Assembly: GCA_021801125.1 (NCBI GenBank)
Contig: JAJYYI010000046.1
Location: 1-38,465, forward strand
DNA length: 38,465 bases
Origin: Deltaproteobacteria bacterium
Lineage (GTDB): Bacteria > Desulfobacterota > Binatia > Binatales > Binataceae
Direction of reading: 5' to 3'
Shown: positions 24,351 to 32,319 of the stretch, piece after piece
Layout: each line of letters begins with the position of its first letter
Position numbering within the stretch: the first letter of the stretch is position 1
Notes under the pieces: model-generated
The model's database searches: none
Seen by the model: the letters and a program-made list of their open reading frames with translations, nothing else
Told to the model about the DNA's origin: nothing
Made by a program: the position numbers and the translations under genes

Positions 24351-25718
24351 ATGAGGGAGACCCGGTCGGCAAAGGCGTTCAGCGATCTAAGAAGCTGGCT
24401 GTCTCATCTGGACGAGACCCAACAACTCGTCAGATTCGACGAGCCGGCCGATCTACGTTACGACGTCCCTCGTATTCTTGAGGAGCACGACGGCAGGCAC
24501 GCGGTGGTTTTTACCAACCCTGCTCTGCGCTCAAGTCTGGCGAACAGGGTGGTCGGCGGGAGCATGACGTCACGCGCGCAACTGGCGCAGGCTCTCGGGA
24601 TCGCCAATGGTGATGTTTTGCGCGCTTACATTGAGGCTCTGGCCAAGCCAATCCCTCCGTTGGAGGTTCCTCAGGATCAAGCGCCAGTGCTGGAGGTTTC
24701 TCTGCCAGACGTCAGGGTCGATAATCTTCCCGCTCCTCATCACCACGAGGGCGATAGCGGCCGCTATCTGACGGCGGCGGTGGTGGTAGCGAAAGACCGC
24801 GATGGTCATTATAACTGGTCAATCCATCGCCTCCAGATCAATGATGCGCGCCACTTGGGTATGCTGATCCTTCCGCGCCATCTGTGGCGAATCTTCTCGC
24901 AGGCGGAAGCGGAGAATCGTGATCTGCCTGTAGCCCTCGCTATAGGTCTTCCGCCCGCGTGCCTTTTAGCTTCGCAGGCGATTACCCCGTTCGGCGTTGA
25001 CGAATCGCAAATAGCAGGCGCTCTTTTGGGGGAGCCTTTGCGAATGATCAAGAGCCCGCGGTATAACATCCGCGTTCCGGCTTGCGCGGAGTTTCTATTG
25101 GAGGGTGTCATTCTGGCAAACGTTCGCGGTCCGGAAGGCCCTTTCGGGGAATTTCCTCGTACATACGGAACGCTCAACCAACGGCCGGTCATGCGCGTGG
25201 ATGTGGTGTGCCATAGGCGAGATCCTTATTTCCAGACGATTCTTCCTGCCAGCCGCGAACACATGCTGCTCGGGGCGATCTCCCGGGAAGCGACGCTTCT
25301 ACGGACGCTGAGCCAGGTATCTTCCAACGTGAGGGACGTTGTGATGACGTTTTCGGGCGGTGGCAGGTATCATGCGGTCGTTGCAATGTCTCCGAAACAG
25401 CGCGGCGAGGCTCGAAGCGTTATCCTGACTGCCCTCGGCACCATCAGTGAGCTGAAGCGTGTGGTTGTCGTCGACGAAGACGTGGATCTTCATTCAGCGG
25501 AAGACGTCGAATGGGCGATCGCAACGCGGGTCCAGCCTCAAAGGGATATAATTATTGTGCCCGAGGTGGTTGGCTCCCCGCTGGATCCGTCCGCCGACGA
25601 ACATGGATGCACCGGAAAATGGGGGCTCGATGCGACGGTGCCGGTTGGTGCAGACCGCTCACGTTTCGAAAGGGTGCATGTGCCAGTTAGGGCAAATGCC
25701 GATCCGAAGCTGTCGTGA
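24351..25718 (+). CDS. UbiD family (de)carboxylase, paralogue 3
   Basis: A 455-residue UbiD-type enzyme, the most divergent of the three. Asn155 and Arg160 (YNWSIHRLQI) and Glu262 and Glu267 (EGPFGEF) match the catalytic residues. The HRLQ context is like the ferulate decarboxylase/UbiD core group rather than the TYRG/TYRA contexts of paralogues 1 and 2, suggesting a different substrate class. The VVDEDVDL and C-terminal loop segments are present. AGGG before the ATG is a weak ribosome site. The 360-bp gap that follows has no supported gene. Confidence 0.9.
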   Translation: MRETRSAKAFSDLRSWLSHLDETQQLVRFDEPADLRYDVPRILEEHDGRHAVVFTNPALRSSLANRVVGGSMTSRAQLAQALGIANGDVLRAYIEALAKPIPPLEVPQDQAPVLEVSLPDVRVDNLPAPHHHEGDSGRYLTAAVVVAKDRDGHYNWSIHRLQINDARHLGMLILPRHLWRIFSQAEAENRDLPVALAIGLPPACLLASQAITPFGVDESQIAGALLGEPLRMIKSPRYNIRVPACAEFLLEGVILANVRGPEGPFGEFPRTYGTLNQRPVMRVDVVCHRRDPYFQTILPASREHMLLGAISREATLLRTLSQVSSNVRDVVMTFSGGGRYHAVVAMSPKQRGEARSVILTALGTISELKRVVVVDEDVDLHSAEDVEWAIATRVQPQRDIIIVPEVVGSPLDPSADEHGCTGKWGLDATVPVGADRSRFERVHVPVRANADPKLS

Positions 25719-26078
25719 CACGCAGTTCGCGAAAATCTATTTGAGATAGTAATCCGGTGGGCGAGACCTTATATAGTGGGAGCAATATGCGCGGCCTGTT
25801 TTCGAAAGAGATTTTTGAGACGGAAATGCCGAAATGATAGCTTGTGCGGGTTCATACAGGAATCGCTTGCGAAGTAGCTCGAAATCGACCGTCGACTCAG
25901 GCTGGCTTTACGCTTTTATGCGCTGGAGATGTCGTGTTGGCAGAGGCGGTGGGGAACGCCGCTCTTGCGCAATCATGCTGGGTAGCGCGCGTACGGTTGC
26001 CGACGAGGCTGCCCAGGGTTTTCCCCGAGTCGTGAGTTTGCGGGACTGCTTTTTGCGCCGGGTACCGAGGGTCGGTAA

Positions 26079-26648
26079 ATGCGATTGCGACGTCTGATAC
26101 TGGGGCTCACCGGCGCCAGCGGAATAGTCTACGGAGTGCGCTTTCTCGATTGGGTGAGCCGAGCGGGCGACATTGAGGTCCATCTGCTGATGACCAGCGC
26201 GGCCAAGGTCACGCTCGCGCACGAGATGGGTCTCTCCCCAAATGAGCTTGAGCGCAAGGCCGCCGTCGTTCACGACGTGCGTAATATCGCTGCGCCGATC
26301 GCCAGTGGTTCCTTCAGGACCTCTGGGATGGTGGTGGCACCTTGTTCGATGAAAACGCTGGCAGCGATCGCGAACGGCGATTCAGGAAATCTGCTGACGC
26401 GTGCGGCGGACGTGTGTCTCAAGGAGCGTCGTCCTTTGATCTTAGTTCCGCGCGAAACGCCGTTACACATCGGACATCTGCGGGCGTTGGTTAAAGCAGC
26501 CGAAATTGGTGCGGTTATTCTTCCTCCGTTGCCAGGGTTTTACTTCCACCCGCGAACCATAGATGATCTGGTAGATCATACCGTTGGCAAGATTCTTGAC
26601 CAGCTCGGCTTTGAACATACGCTGTTCAAGCGATGGGGCGAAAGTTAG
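26079..26648 (+). CDS. ubiX: UbiX-type flavin prenyltransferase
   Basis: A 189-residue flavoprotein that attaches a dimethylallyl group to FMN to give prFMN, the cofactor of UbiD enzymes. Motifs: LTGASG near residue 11, MTSAAKVTLAHEMG, SGMVVAPCSMKTLAAIANG, and RETPLHIGHL, the conserved phosphate/prenyl region. GAGG 10 nt before the ATG is present. Placed downstream of three UbiD genes on the same strand, it would supply all of them. Alternative roles (for example Pad1-like) are the same reaction. Confidence 0.95.
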   Translation: MRLRRLILGLTGASGIVYGVRFLDWVSRAGDIEVHLLMTSAAKVTLAHEMGLSPNELERKAAVVHDVRNIAAPIASGSFRTSGMVVAPCSMKTLAAIANGDSGNLLTRAADVCLKERRPLILVPRETPLHIGHLRALVKAAEIGAVILPPLPGFYFHPRTIDDLVDHTVGKILDQLGFEHTLFKRWGES

Positions 26649-27617
26649 GCTGGTTCGTTCTCGCTTTGCTGTAAGCGTTCGTCTATTTAGTCGCTTCCTA
26701 TCGCGGCTTTGCTGGGAAGGTCAGGCCCGGAATGCTGGGCACTAAGGTCAATCGGCGCATCGCCGATCTTCCAATTACTCGCGCAAGGCGGGCGAGGCGT
26801 CAGGTTCTCCGGCGGTGGGGAGATCGGCCATTACCTCGTCAAAGACCCCGGCGTCGCCTTCGTGTAGCCCAGCTTGTGCAGGGTCAGCGCCATGGGCCAG
26901 CGGTGCCCCGTGAGAAAGACGGTCTTGGCGCTGGTCGTCTTTACGCAGAAGTTTGAGATGGTCCCCGGCGTGGTCGGGGGAGAATGGCCGATACAAGGCT
27001 AGTGAGGACGCGCCCGTGGACCTGATCTGCGGGCGACGGGCCAAAAGACAGGGAGAACCCGTCGTGAACTTCAAGCGGCAGCAAAAGGAATTTATCCGGT
27101 TCGCCCCCGGTTTGCGCTGCGTGGCCCGAAAAAGAAAAGCCTGACGCCCTGTGGCCGCGCCATCGCGTCCCTAGGGTGACAGGCTGACTCTTGGATGTGT
27201 TGGCAGAGAACGGCGCGGGCGCCGTTTAGACGGAGCGCCGGCCGATCGAGTACAAGTGGAAGTAAAGGTGTCGGAGCAGCGCGGGGTCGTAGAGGTTGCG
27301 CCCCGGCAGCCCAATAAGCCCAGCACCGCAAATCGGCATCCGCCGCGCGCAAGACCGTCGAATCCGCTCAGCCCCTATACCTGCGCGCATCAGCTCGTTC
27401 CCGCTCTCCGCAGAGGCGGTCCGCTCAACCAACCCTGGTCCCCTGCTTCAATCCCGCTGACGTTCATCGCTCGCTGATACGGCCGGACGCCGGCTGACGT
27501 GACGGCGTGTGAAGATTCCGGAACGCGCGCTGTGGAGTTGAACCATCGTTCGGACTAGAAACGTGCGGGTTCGTCTCGGGAGCGGGTTGCTTCAATGACT
27601 GGAACCGCAAATTCCCG

Positions 27618-27637
27618 CTCCCACCGAACGGTGGGAG
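27618..27637. terminator. Perfect 8-bp stem-loop downstream of the glycan operon
   Basis: CTCCCACC-GAAC-GGTGGGAG, an exact inverted repeat about 85 bp beyond the last minus-strand gene. It is GC-rich enough to be a terminator for either strand, but lacks a U-run, so it may instead be a transcript-end stabiliser. Confidence 0.4.
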
Positions 27638-27684
27638 GCGCTGATCCATGTTGCACTAGCAGACCCAGGGCGGTATCAGCACAA

Positions 27685-27701
27685 GACGTTGCAACAACGT
27701 C
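27685..27701. repeat. Perfect 7-bp inverted repeat beside the hairpin at 27618
   Basis: GACGTTG-CAA-CAACGTC lies 21 bp after the minus-strand methyltransferase stop. The pair of hairpins (this and 27618-27637) suggests a bidirectional transcription end, or a protein site; no T-run is present. Confidence 0.4.
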
Positions 27702-27721
27702 GGCTGAGGCCACGACGATAA

Positions 27722-28519
27722 TTAGCGACAGGCACTTAAGGCGAGCTTGTTTCCCCAGCGAGCGAGAGCGAGGTTTGCACCCGCAAAGGCGAGGCGAAAC
27801 ATACCGAAGAGCCATGGGTTATCGAACCAGCGGAACAAAGTCGATGGTTGATGAGGATAGTACATCAATGTCCGTTGCCATCGAACGTTCCGGTAGCCTG
27901 CTTCTCGTAGAATCGCCGCCACTTCGGTGGGTACAAGACGTTTGACCTCGTTGCCCGCATCCTCGACGTCCACGGCAATCCCGAGCCATACTGCAAGCCG
28001 CGTCAACACCGCCTGCGCCGGATCCAGGATCAGGACGCCCTGCCGAGCGACCCGTGCCATCTCGCGAATTGCCCGTTCGGGATGTGGCAGGTGATGAAGC
28101 CCGTCGTGAACCGCCACGATATCAAAGCTGCTATCGGCAAACGTAAGATTCTCGGCGTCGGCAACCAAAAAGCGTGCCGCAAAACCGTAGCGATGCGCGC
28201 GCTCTCGCGCCCTCGCAATGGCGGCCGCCGAGAAGTCGATTCCAGTTACCTCGGCTCCGGCGCGTGCGAACTTTTCTGCCATCATGCCGGAACCGCAACA
28301 AATCTCCAGTATGGAGCGCCCGGCGACTCTGCAGCCTAAAACGCGCAGCCCGGTGCGGAATTTATGCTCTATCAAGAATTCATAGAGCCGCCCGCACCCG
28401 TGCGGCCGCGTAACCTCAAACTCCGGGTCGCACTCCTCCTCGTAGAAAACAAGCTGCCGGTCGCGAGACCCTTGCTCAGGCCCCACCACGCCGCACTGCA
28501 ACCCCCGCTCCACTTCCAT
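27722..28519 (-). CDS. Class I SAM-dependent methyltransferase
   Basis: A 265-residue methyltransferase. The SAM motif is ILEICCGSGMMAEKFARAGA, followed by VTGIDFSA (motif II) and FDIVAVHDGLHHLPHPERAI (post-I). It ends in a lipid-like hydrophobic C-terminal part. The ATG at 28519 is 1 nt after the FkbM stop (TGACATG), which argues for coupling; in-frame starts upstream (28552, 28609) would overlap FkbM. It probably methylates a glycan or lipid precursor of the surface polysaccharide; target unknown. Confidence 0.8.
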   Translation of the reverse strand: MEVERGLQCGVVGPEQGSRDRQLVFYEEECDPEFEVTRPHGCGRLYEFLIEHKFRTGLRVLGCRVAGRSILEICCGSGMMAEKFARAGAEVTGIDFSAAAIARARERAHRYGFAARFLVADAENLTFADSSFDIVAVHDGLHHLPHPERAIREMARVARQGVLILDPAQAVLTRLAVWLGIAVDVEDAGNEVKRLVPTEVAAILREAGYRNVRWQRTLMYYPHQPSTLFRWFDNPWLFGMFRLAFAGANLALARWGNKLALSACR

Positions 28520-28520
28520 G

Positions 28521-29411
28521 TCAGTCCGTAACCTGCGCGCCAGCCATCTCATCTTTCCATCGACAGCGAAGCTCTTCCAAAAGCGGCTTGTGACGGCTTG
28601 GGAACGCAACGAAATTAATTGCTTCGTTCAATACATCGCTCGTCCGCTCGGCATCCAGCAGCGCGTAGCCGAGGGGCTCCAACGTGCGTCTTATCTCCGC
28701 TCCCCCGTGGAAGCATTCGAAGATAAGGACAGGCTGGTCACTGCGAATGGTCTCCCGACCACCACGGATTACTGCCTCCTCATGTCCTTCCACGTCTATC
28801 TTGATGAGGTCTATAGGACCTGTCTCGTTACGTTCGTTGTCCAGAGATACTGCGTTGACGGTAAGAGGTCTTATGGGAACCCTCCACTCGCGCTCGGAAT
28901 AACCGATGCTATCCTCCAAGATACCACCGGTTAGCCCGCTAACTGTGTCCAGCGCAAAGCAACGTGGCCCGACCATATCACTGACCGCGACCTCGCGGAG
29001 CGTAACGCCGGTTAGCCTACGGTGCTCGATAGTCTCCCGTACAAGAGACAGATTGTCCGGGTCCGGCTCGAACATACGAACTTCTGTTAGAGGCGAAATG
29101 CTCTTGACAAGCCAACTGTAATAGCCCACATTCGCGCCGACGTCCCAGAACGATCGCAGCCCCACTTCTTTCGCGATCACGCGAAACCAGGCGACGATGC
29201 CTGGCTCCACACCTTTGGCAAGAATAAAGAAGCTTGCGTGGCGTACGAGCCGAACTTTTACCTTCCAATCGACGCCGGAAGGCTTCGCCCAGAGTGGCAC
29301 ATCCAGCACGGCCAAGAGCATCCGACCTACTGCGTGCCGCCGCAAACGGTTGAGTGGATGAAACCGCTGCCGGAAACCGTAGAGATGCTGGGTTGCGCCT
29401 ATCGATATCAT
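28521..29411 (-). CDS. FkbM family methyltransferase
   Basis: A 296-residue O-methyltransferase of the FkbM family. The SAM-binding block is FWDVGANVGYYSW, with MFEPDPDNL and, later, LIKIDVEGHE with the conserved Asp/Glu pair typical of FkbM; the C-terminus has PVLIFECF. FkbM enzymes often methylate sugar hydroxyls in exopolysaccharide loci, which fits the neighbours. The 180-bp gap before it (29412-29591) is empty. Confidence 0.88.
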   Translation of the reverse strand: MISIGATQHLYGFRQRFHPLNRLRRHAVGRMLLAVLDVPLWAKPSGVDWKVKVRLVRHASFFILAKGVEPGIVAWFRVIAKEVGLRSFWDVGANVGYYSWLVKSISPLTEVRMFEPDPDNLSLVRETIEHRRLTGVTLREVAVSDMVGPRCFALDTVSGLTGGILEDSIGYSEREWRVPIRPLTVNAVSLDNERNETGPIDLIKIDVEGHEEAVIRGGRETIRSDQPVLIFECFHGGAEIRRTLEPLGYALLDAERTSDVLNEAINFVAFPSRHKPLLEELRCRWKDEMAGAQVTD

Positions 29412-29591
29412 CAGGTCATTCGTGTGGCGGCAGCGTCATGTAGCCACTTCGACGGCAGAGATTTGCCGCAGCATTGGAATACTTGGTCGCGAATTTCCGC
29501 GGATTACCCAAGACAAATGCTGCCCCTACTCAAGCCTCGAGTATAAATCTCCCTATCGAGCGGTCGTTTAAATTGATTGGTGGCTTCACCA

Positions 29592-30662
29592 TCACGCGCT
29601 GGCAACGCGACGCACTTCTTGCTTCTCCTGGATCTTCTCCGCGATCATGTTCATTACCTTCACTGCCTCGCGGCCTTCTTCCGCGGTAACTGGTGGCGGC
29701 TTGCCATCGCGCAGGCTCCGGACGTATGCGGAAATCAGACGGTCGTGCGTGCTCACCCTTCGCTCGCGTATCAAGCCGATACCGGTCCGCACCGCTCCCC
29801 AAGCCAGCTGCCTTGCTTGTCCCAATACGGACATTCCGATGTCGAAGGTTTTGAGTTGCGGCCTACGAATCTGGGTAACCGAACGGCCGTGTAGATCGAG
29901 CTGGATCGTCCCGGTACTACCCGCAACCTCAACCCAGACCATCCACTGATTGGTCGCGTAATTAACGCTTATGCTGCTGATTCCTTCGCGACCGACCAGA
30001 TTTATACGGTAATCGTCGAAGCGCGACCAAGGATATTCTGGCAGAAGCTTGGCGCCATCCACCGTTACACTTTCAACTTCCTTAATAAACGCCAATGACA
30101 TGTACACCGCGTGCGGCCCGGTTTCGCCGATCGCGCCGCCCGGCAGTTTGTGCGCCCAATGATCCGCGTTAGACGTCATGTAGTTCGTTGGCGTCGAGAT
30201 AACGACTCTCATACCTCGAAAACTGCCGATCTTACCCGTCTCCAACAATCGCCGTGCTCTGAGAAACGGGCTGTAAAAGAGCCCGCTATGCCCCACGCAT
30301 ACTTGCACCCCACGCCTTCGAGCAGCCTCTATGATCGCGTCACAATCGGGCACGGTCGTGGCCATCGGCTTTTCAATCAGAACGTGAGCGCCACGCTCAA
30401 TCGCCGCGCACGCGATCCGAGCATGAGTCCTCGGCGGCGTACAAATATCCACTACCTCTGGCCGCTCGCACGCGATCATCTCGGCTGCGTCGCTGTACAC
30501 GCGCGGCACACCAAATTGACGGGCGACCTTCCCTGCTGCCTCACGGTTGACATCGCTAACGCCGACAACCTGAACCTGCGCGCCTGCCTTTCGCCATGCC
30601 GGTAAATGCCGATTGGAGGAGATGAACCCAGCGCCAACAACGGCTACGCGGATATCATTCAT
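29592..30662 (-). CDS. Gfo/Idh/MocA family sugar oxidoreductase
   Basis: A 356-residue NAD(P)-dependent oxidoreductase acting on a sugar or sugar nucleotide. The N-terminal Rossmann motif is VAVVGAGFISSNRHLPAW; EKP(MA) in HVLIEKPMATTVPDCD is the family's signature, and the substrate domain includes GGAIGETGPHAVYM. I prefer the ATG at 30662; a GTG at 30680 is also possible. It lies 27 nt downstream of the previous gene's stop on the same strand. Likely forms a modified sugar (for example a 3-keto or amino sugar precursor) for the glycan. Confidence 0.85.
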   Translation of the reverse strand: MNDIRVAVVGAGFISSNRHLPAWRKAGAQVQVVGVSDVNREAAGKVARQFGVPRVYSDAAEMIACERPEVVDICTPPRTHARIACAAIERGAHVLIEKPMATTVPDCDAIIEAARRRGVQVCVGHSGLFYSPFLRARRLLETGKIGSFRGMRVVISTPTNYMTSNADHWAHKLPGGAIGETGPHAVYMSLAFIKEVESVTVDGAKLLPEYPWSRFDDYRINLVGREGISSISVNYATNQWMVWVEVAGSTGTIQLDLHGRSVTQIRRPQLKTFDIGMSVLGQARQLAWGAVRTGIGLIRERRVSTHDRLISAYVRSLRDGKPPPVTAEEGREAVKVMNMIAEKIQEKQEVRRVASA

Positions 30663-30689
30663 GATTTTGGAACCAGACACATTACTCAG

Positions 30690-31409
30690 TCACGTCTTGA
30701 CCGCTTTCGCCATTAACAGCGCACCAGGAAACAAAAAGCGTAGGCCGAAGGGCAAGCTGACGGTCGCAAAATCCACGATACGTAGAGGCACAAAGCCTGT
30801 GCCTGACAGCAGATCAGAAAGACTGGTTCTGGTATAGGCGTGTGCAGAGTAATCGAGGTGCTCGTACAAACGATACCTCTTCAGCGGTATCGTAAGCCAA
30901 TGCAGGGCCTTCATCGGAATGCGGATCCGGGCGTCTGCGTGCGGGACCGACGCCATTAGTACGCCCCCTCGCTTGAGCACTCGAGCAAGTTCGCGCAAGG
31001 CCGACTGCGGCCTCTCCAGGTATTCGAGCACGCTCGAACATACGACGCCGTCGAACCACTCTCCCGGCGCATCGATATGCCTTATGTCACCCTCGAGGTA
31101 AGTCACACCCTGAAATACCTCCGCGTTCGCAAGCATCTCGGTTGAGGCGTCAATGGCAACGACGTTAGCGCCGCGTTCCCGCGCCAGCCATCGCGCAATG
31201 GTGCCGGTTCCACATCCAGCGTCGAGCCAGCGCCGGTCTGTTTCCCGTTCGGGGAGTAGCTCTTCCAGGACGCGCAGCCGCTCCGTAAATCTACGTCGCT
31301 TGTATCTGCCTTCCCACTCTGCGGCGATGCGGTCGTGGAACCTAACCGCATCCGAAGCAAGGGAGTCGGTTGTCGTCTCGTCAGTTAAACTTTGCACGCT
31401 CCTCGTCAT
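30690..31409 (-). CDS. Class I SAM-dependent methyltransferase
   Basis: A 239-residue methyltransferase with the SAM motif WLDAGCGTGTIARWLA, VVAIDAS, and the acidic post-motif FDGVVCSSVLEYLERPQSAL, followed by ELARVLKRGGVLMASVPHAD. The C-terminal part is hydrophobic, as in methyltransferases acting on membrane-linked substrates. The ATG at 31409 starts 11 nt after the GT2 stop. Role in glycan or lipid methylation is inferred from the locus. Confidence 0.85.
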   Translation of the reverse strand: MTRSVQSLTDETTTDSLASDAVRFHDRIAAEWEGRYKRRRFTERLRVLEELLPERETDRRWLDAGCGTGTIARWLARERGANVVAIDASTEMLANAEVFQGVTYLEGDIRHIDAPGEWFDGVVCSSVLEYLERPQSALRELARVLKRGGVLMASVPHADARIRIPMKALHWLTIPLKRYRLYEHLDYSAHAYTRTSLSDLLSGTGFVPLRIVDFATVSLPFGLRFLFPGALLMAKAVKT

Positions 31410-31419
31410 GAAGGATTCA

Positions 31420-32319
31420 CTAATGCAAGTCTTCGGGCACATTCTCGGGAGCTGCCGTCGACGATGAGGGTTCTTGGTTGCTGCTCATCTGGTAAGCTGC
31501 TTTCAGCTCGAGGACTTTCAAACTGGTTTGGTAGTCGACAAACGCCTTTAGCACGCAATACCGAAAGCCAATCCTACCATCGAGAAATCCCCCGCGGATC
31601 AGATACATCCAAAGAAACACCAGCGGCGACCGGCATGGCAGGTAACGGTACGCGATTTCTTTGATTAGGCGGGTTCGCTCTGGGCCGCGAACCAGCAGGC
31701 GGGGCCTCAGCCGGATTCTTTGGTCGGAGGGTCCCAATTTGATGATTTCCTGGGCCTCCATGCTCGTGTACACATTGTGCCGCTCGAACCAACGCGTCAA
31801 TCCTTTCGTATCGTGGTGCTCCAGCGGATTCCTAAGGTACCCAGCGCGTCCTTTCAGTAGCACGTGCTCGTGCACGACGCGGTCTTCGTAGCGGCCAAGC
31901 CCGCGCTTGAACAGCCGAAGTTGCCAGTCCGGGAACATTCCGGCATGTCGGATCCATTGTCCCATAAAATGGTTTTTTCGCGCCACGTAAAAGCCGTCAC
32001 AGCCACTGCAGGACTGAAGGAGCTCGGCGATCTCTCTTCGTAGCGCAGCAGTGAGCCGTTCGTCGGCATCGAGGAAGAATACCCATTCGCTTCGCAGTTG
32101 CAAATTGTCGAGCGCCCAGTTTTTTTGCGCTGAAAAGTTGTCGAATCGCCTCCGTGCAACTTGCGCACCCATAGCTTGCGCAATTTCTACGGTCGCGTCC
32201 TCACTATAGGAATCGAGAATGAACACTTCGGCCGCCCAGTCGATTACCGACCGAATCGCGTCTCCGACGTTTCGTTCCTCGTTGCGTGTTGGAACTATGA
32301 AAGATATCGGGACTCTCAT
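31420..32319 (-). CDS. Glycosyltransferase family 2 (WaaE/KdtX-like)
   Basis: A 299-residue GT-A glycosyltransferase. It starts with ISFIVPTRNEERNVGDAI, has the nucleotide-sugar region VFILDSYSEDATVEIA, the DxD metal site in FFLDADERL, and QLRLFKRGLGRYEDRVVHE, a pattern common in lipopolysaccharide-type GT2 enzymes such as WaaE. A hydrophobic C-terminal segment may anchor it to the membrane. Its ATG overlaps the upstream stop by 4 nt. Confidence 0.9.
   Translation of the reverse strand: MRVPISFIVPTRNEERNVGDAIRSVIDWAAEVFILDSYSEDATVEIAQAMGAQVARRRFDNFSAQKNWALDNLQLRSEWVFFLDADERLTAALRREIAELLQSCSGCDGFYVARKNHFMGQWIRHAGMFPDWQLRLFKRGLGRYEDRVVHEHVLLKGRAGYLRNPLEHHDTKGLTRWFERHNVYTSMEAQEIIKLGPSDQRIRLRPRLLVRGPERTRLIKEIAYRYLPCRSPLVFLWMYLIRGGFLDGRIGFRYCVLKAFVDYQTSLKVLELKAAYQMSSNQEPSSSTAAPENVPEDLH

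Larger units (their letters stand above)
26649..27721. other. 1.07-kb intergenic stretch, no supported gene
   Basis: Between the convergent UbiX gene and the glycan locus. Several short frames on both strands overlap each other and none has a recognisable domain or a good ribosome site. On the minus strand around 26780-27075 pieces in different frames (TGHRWPMALTLHKLGYTK; VFDEVMADLP) look protein-like, which may reflect an old decayed gene, but I could not identify it. The left-to-right convergence and two strong hairpins at its right end fit a transcription boundary. Confidence 0.4.
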
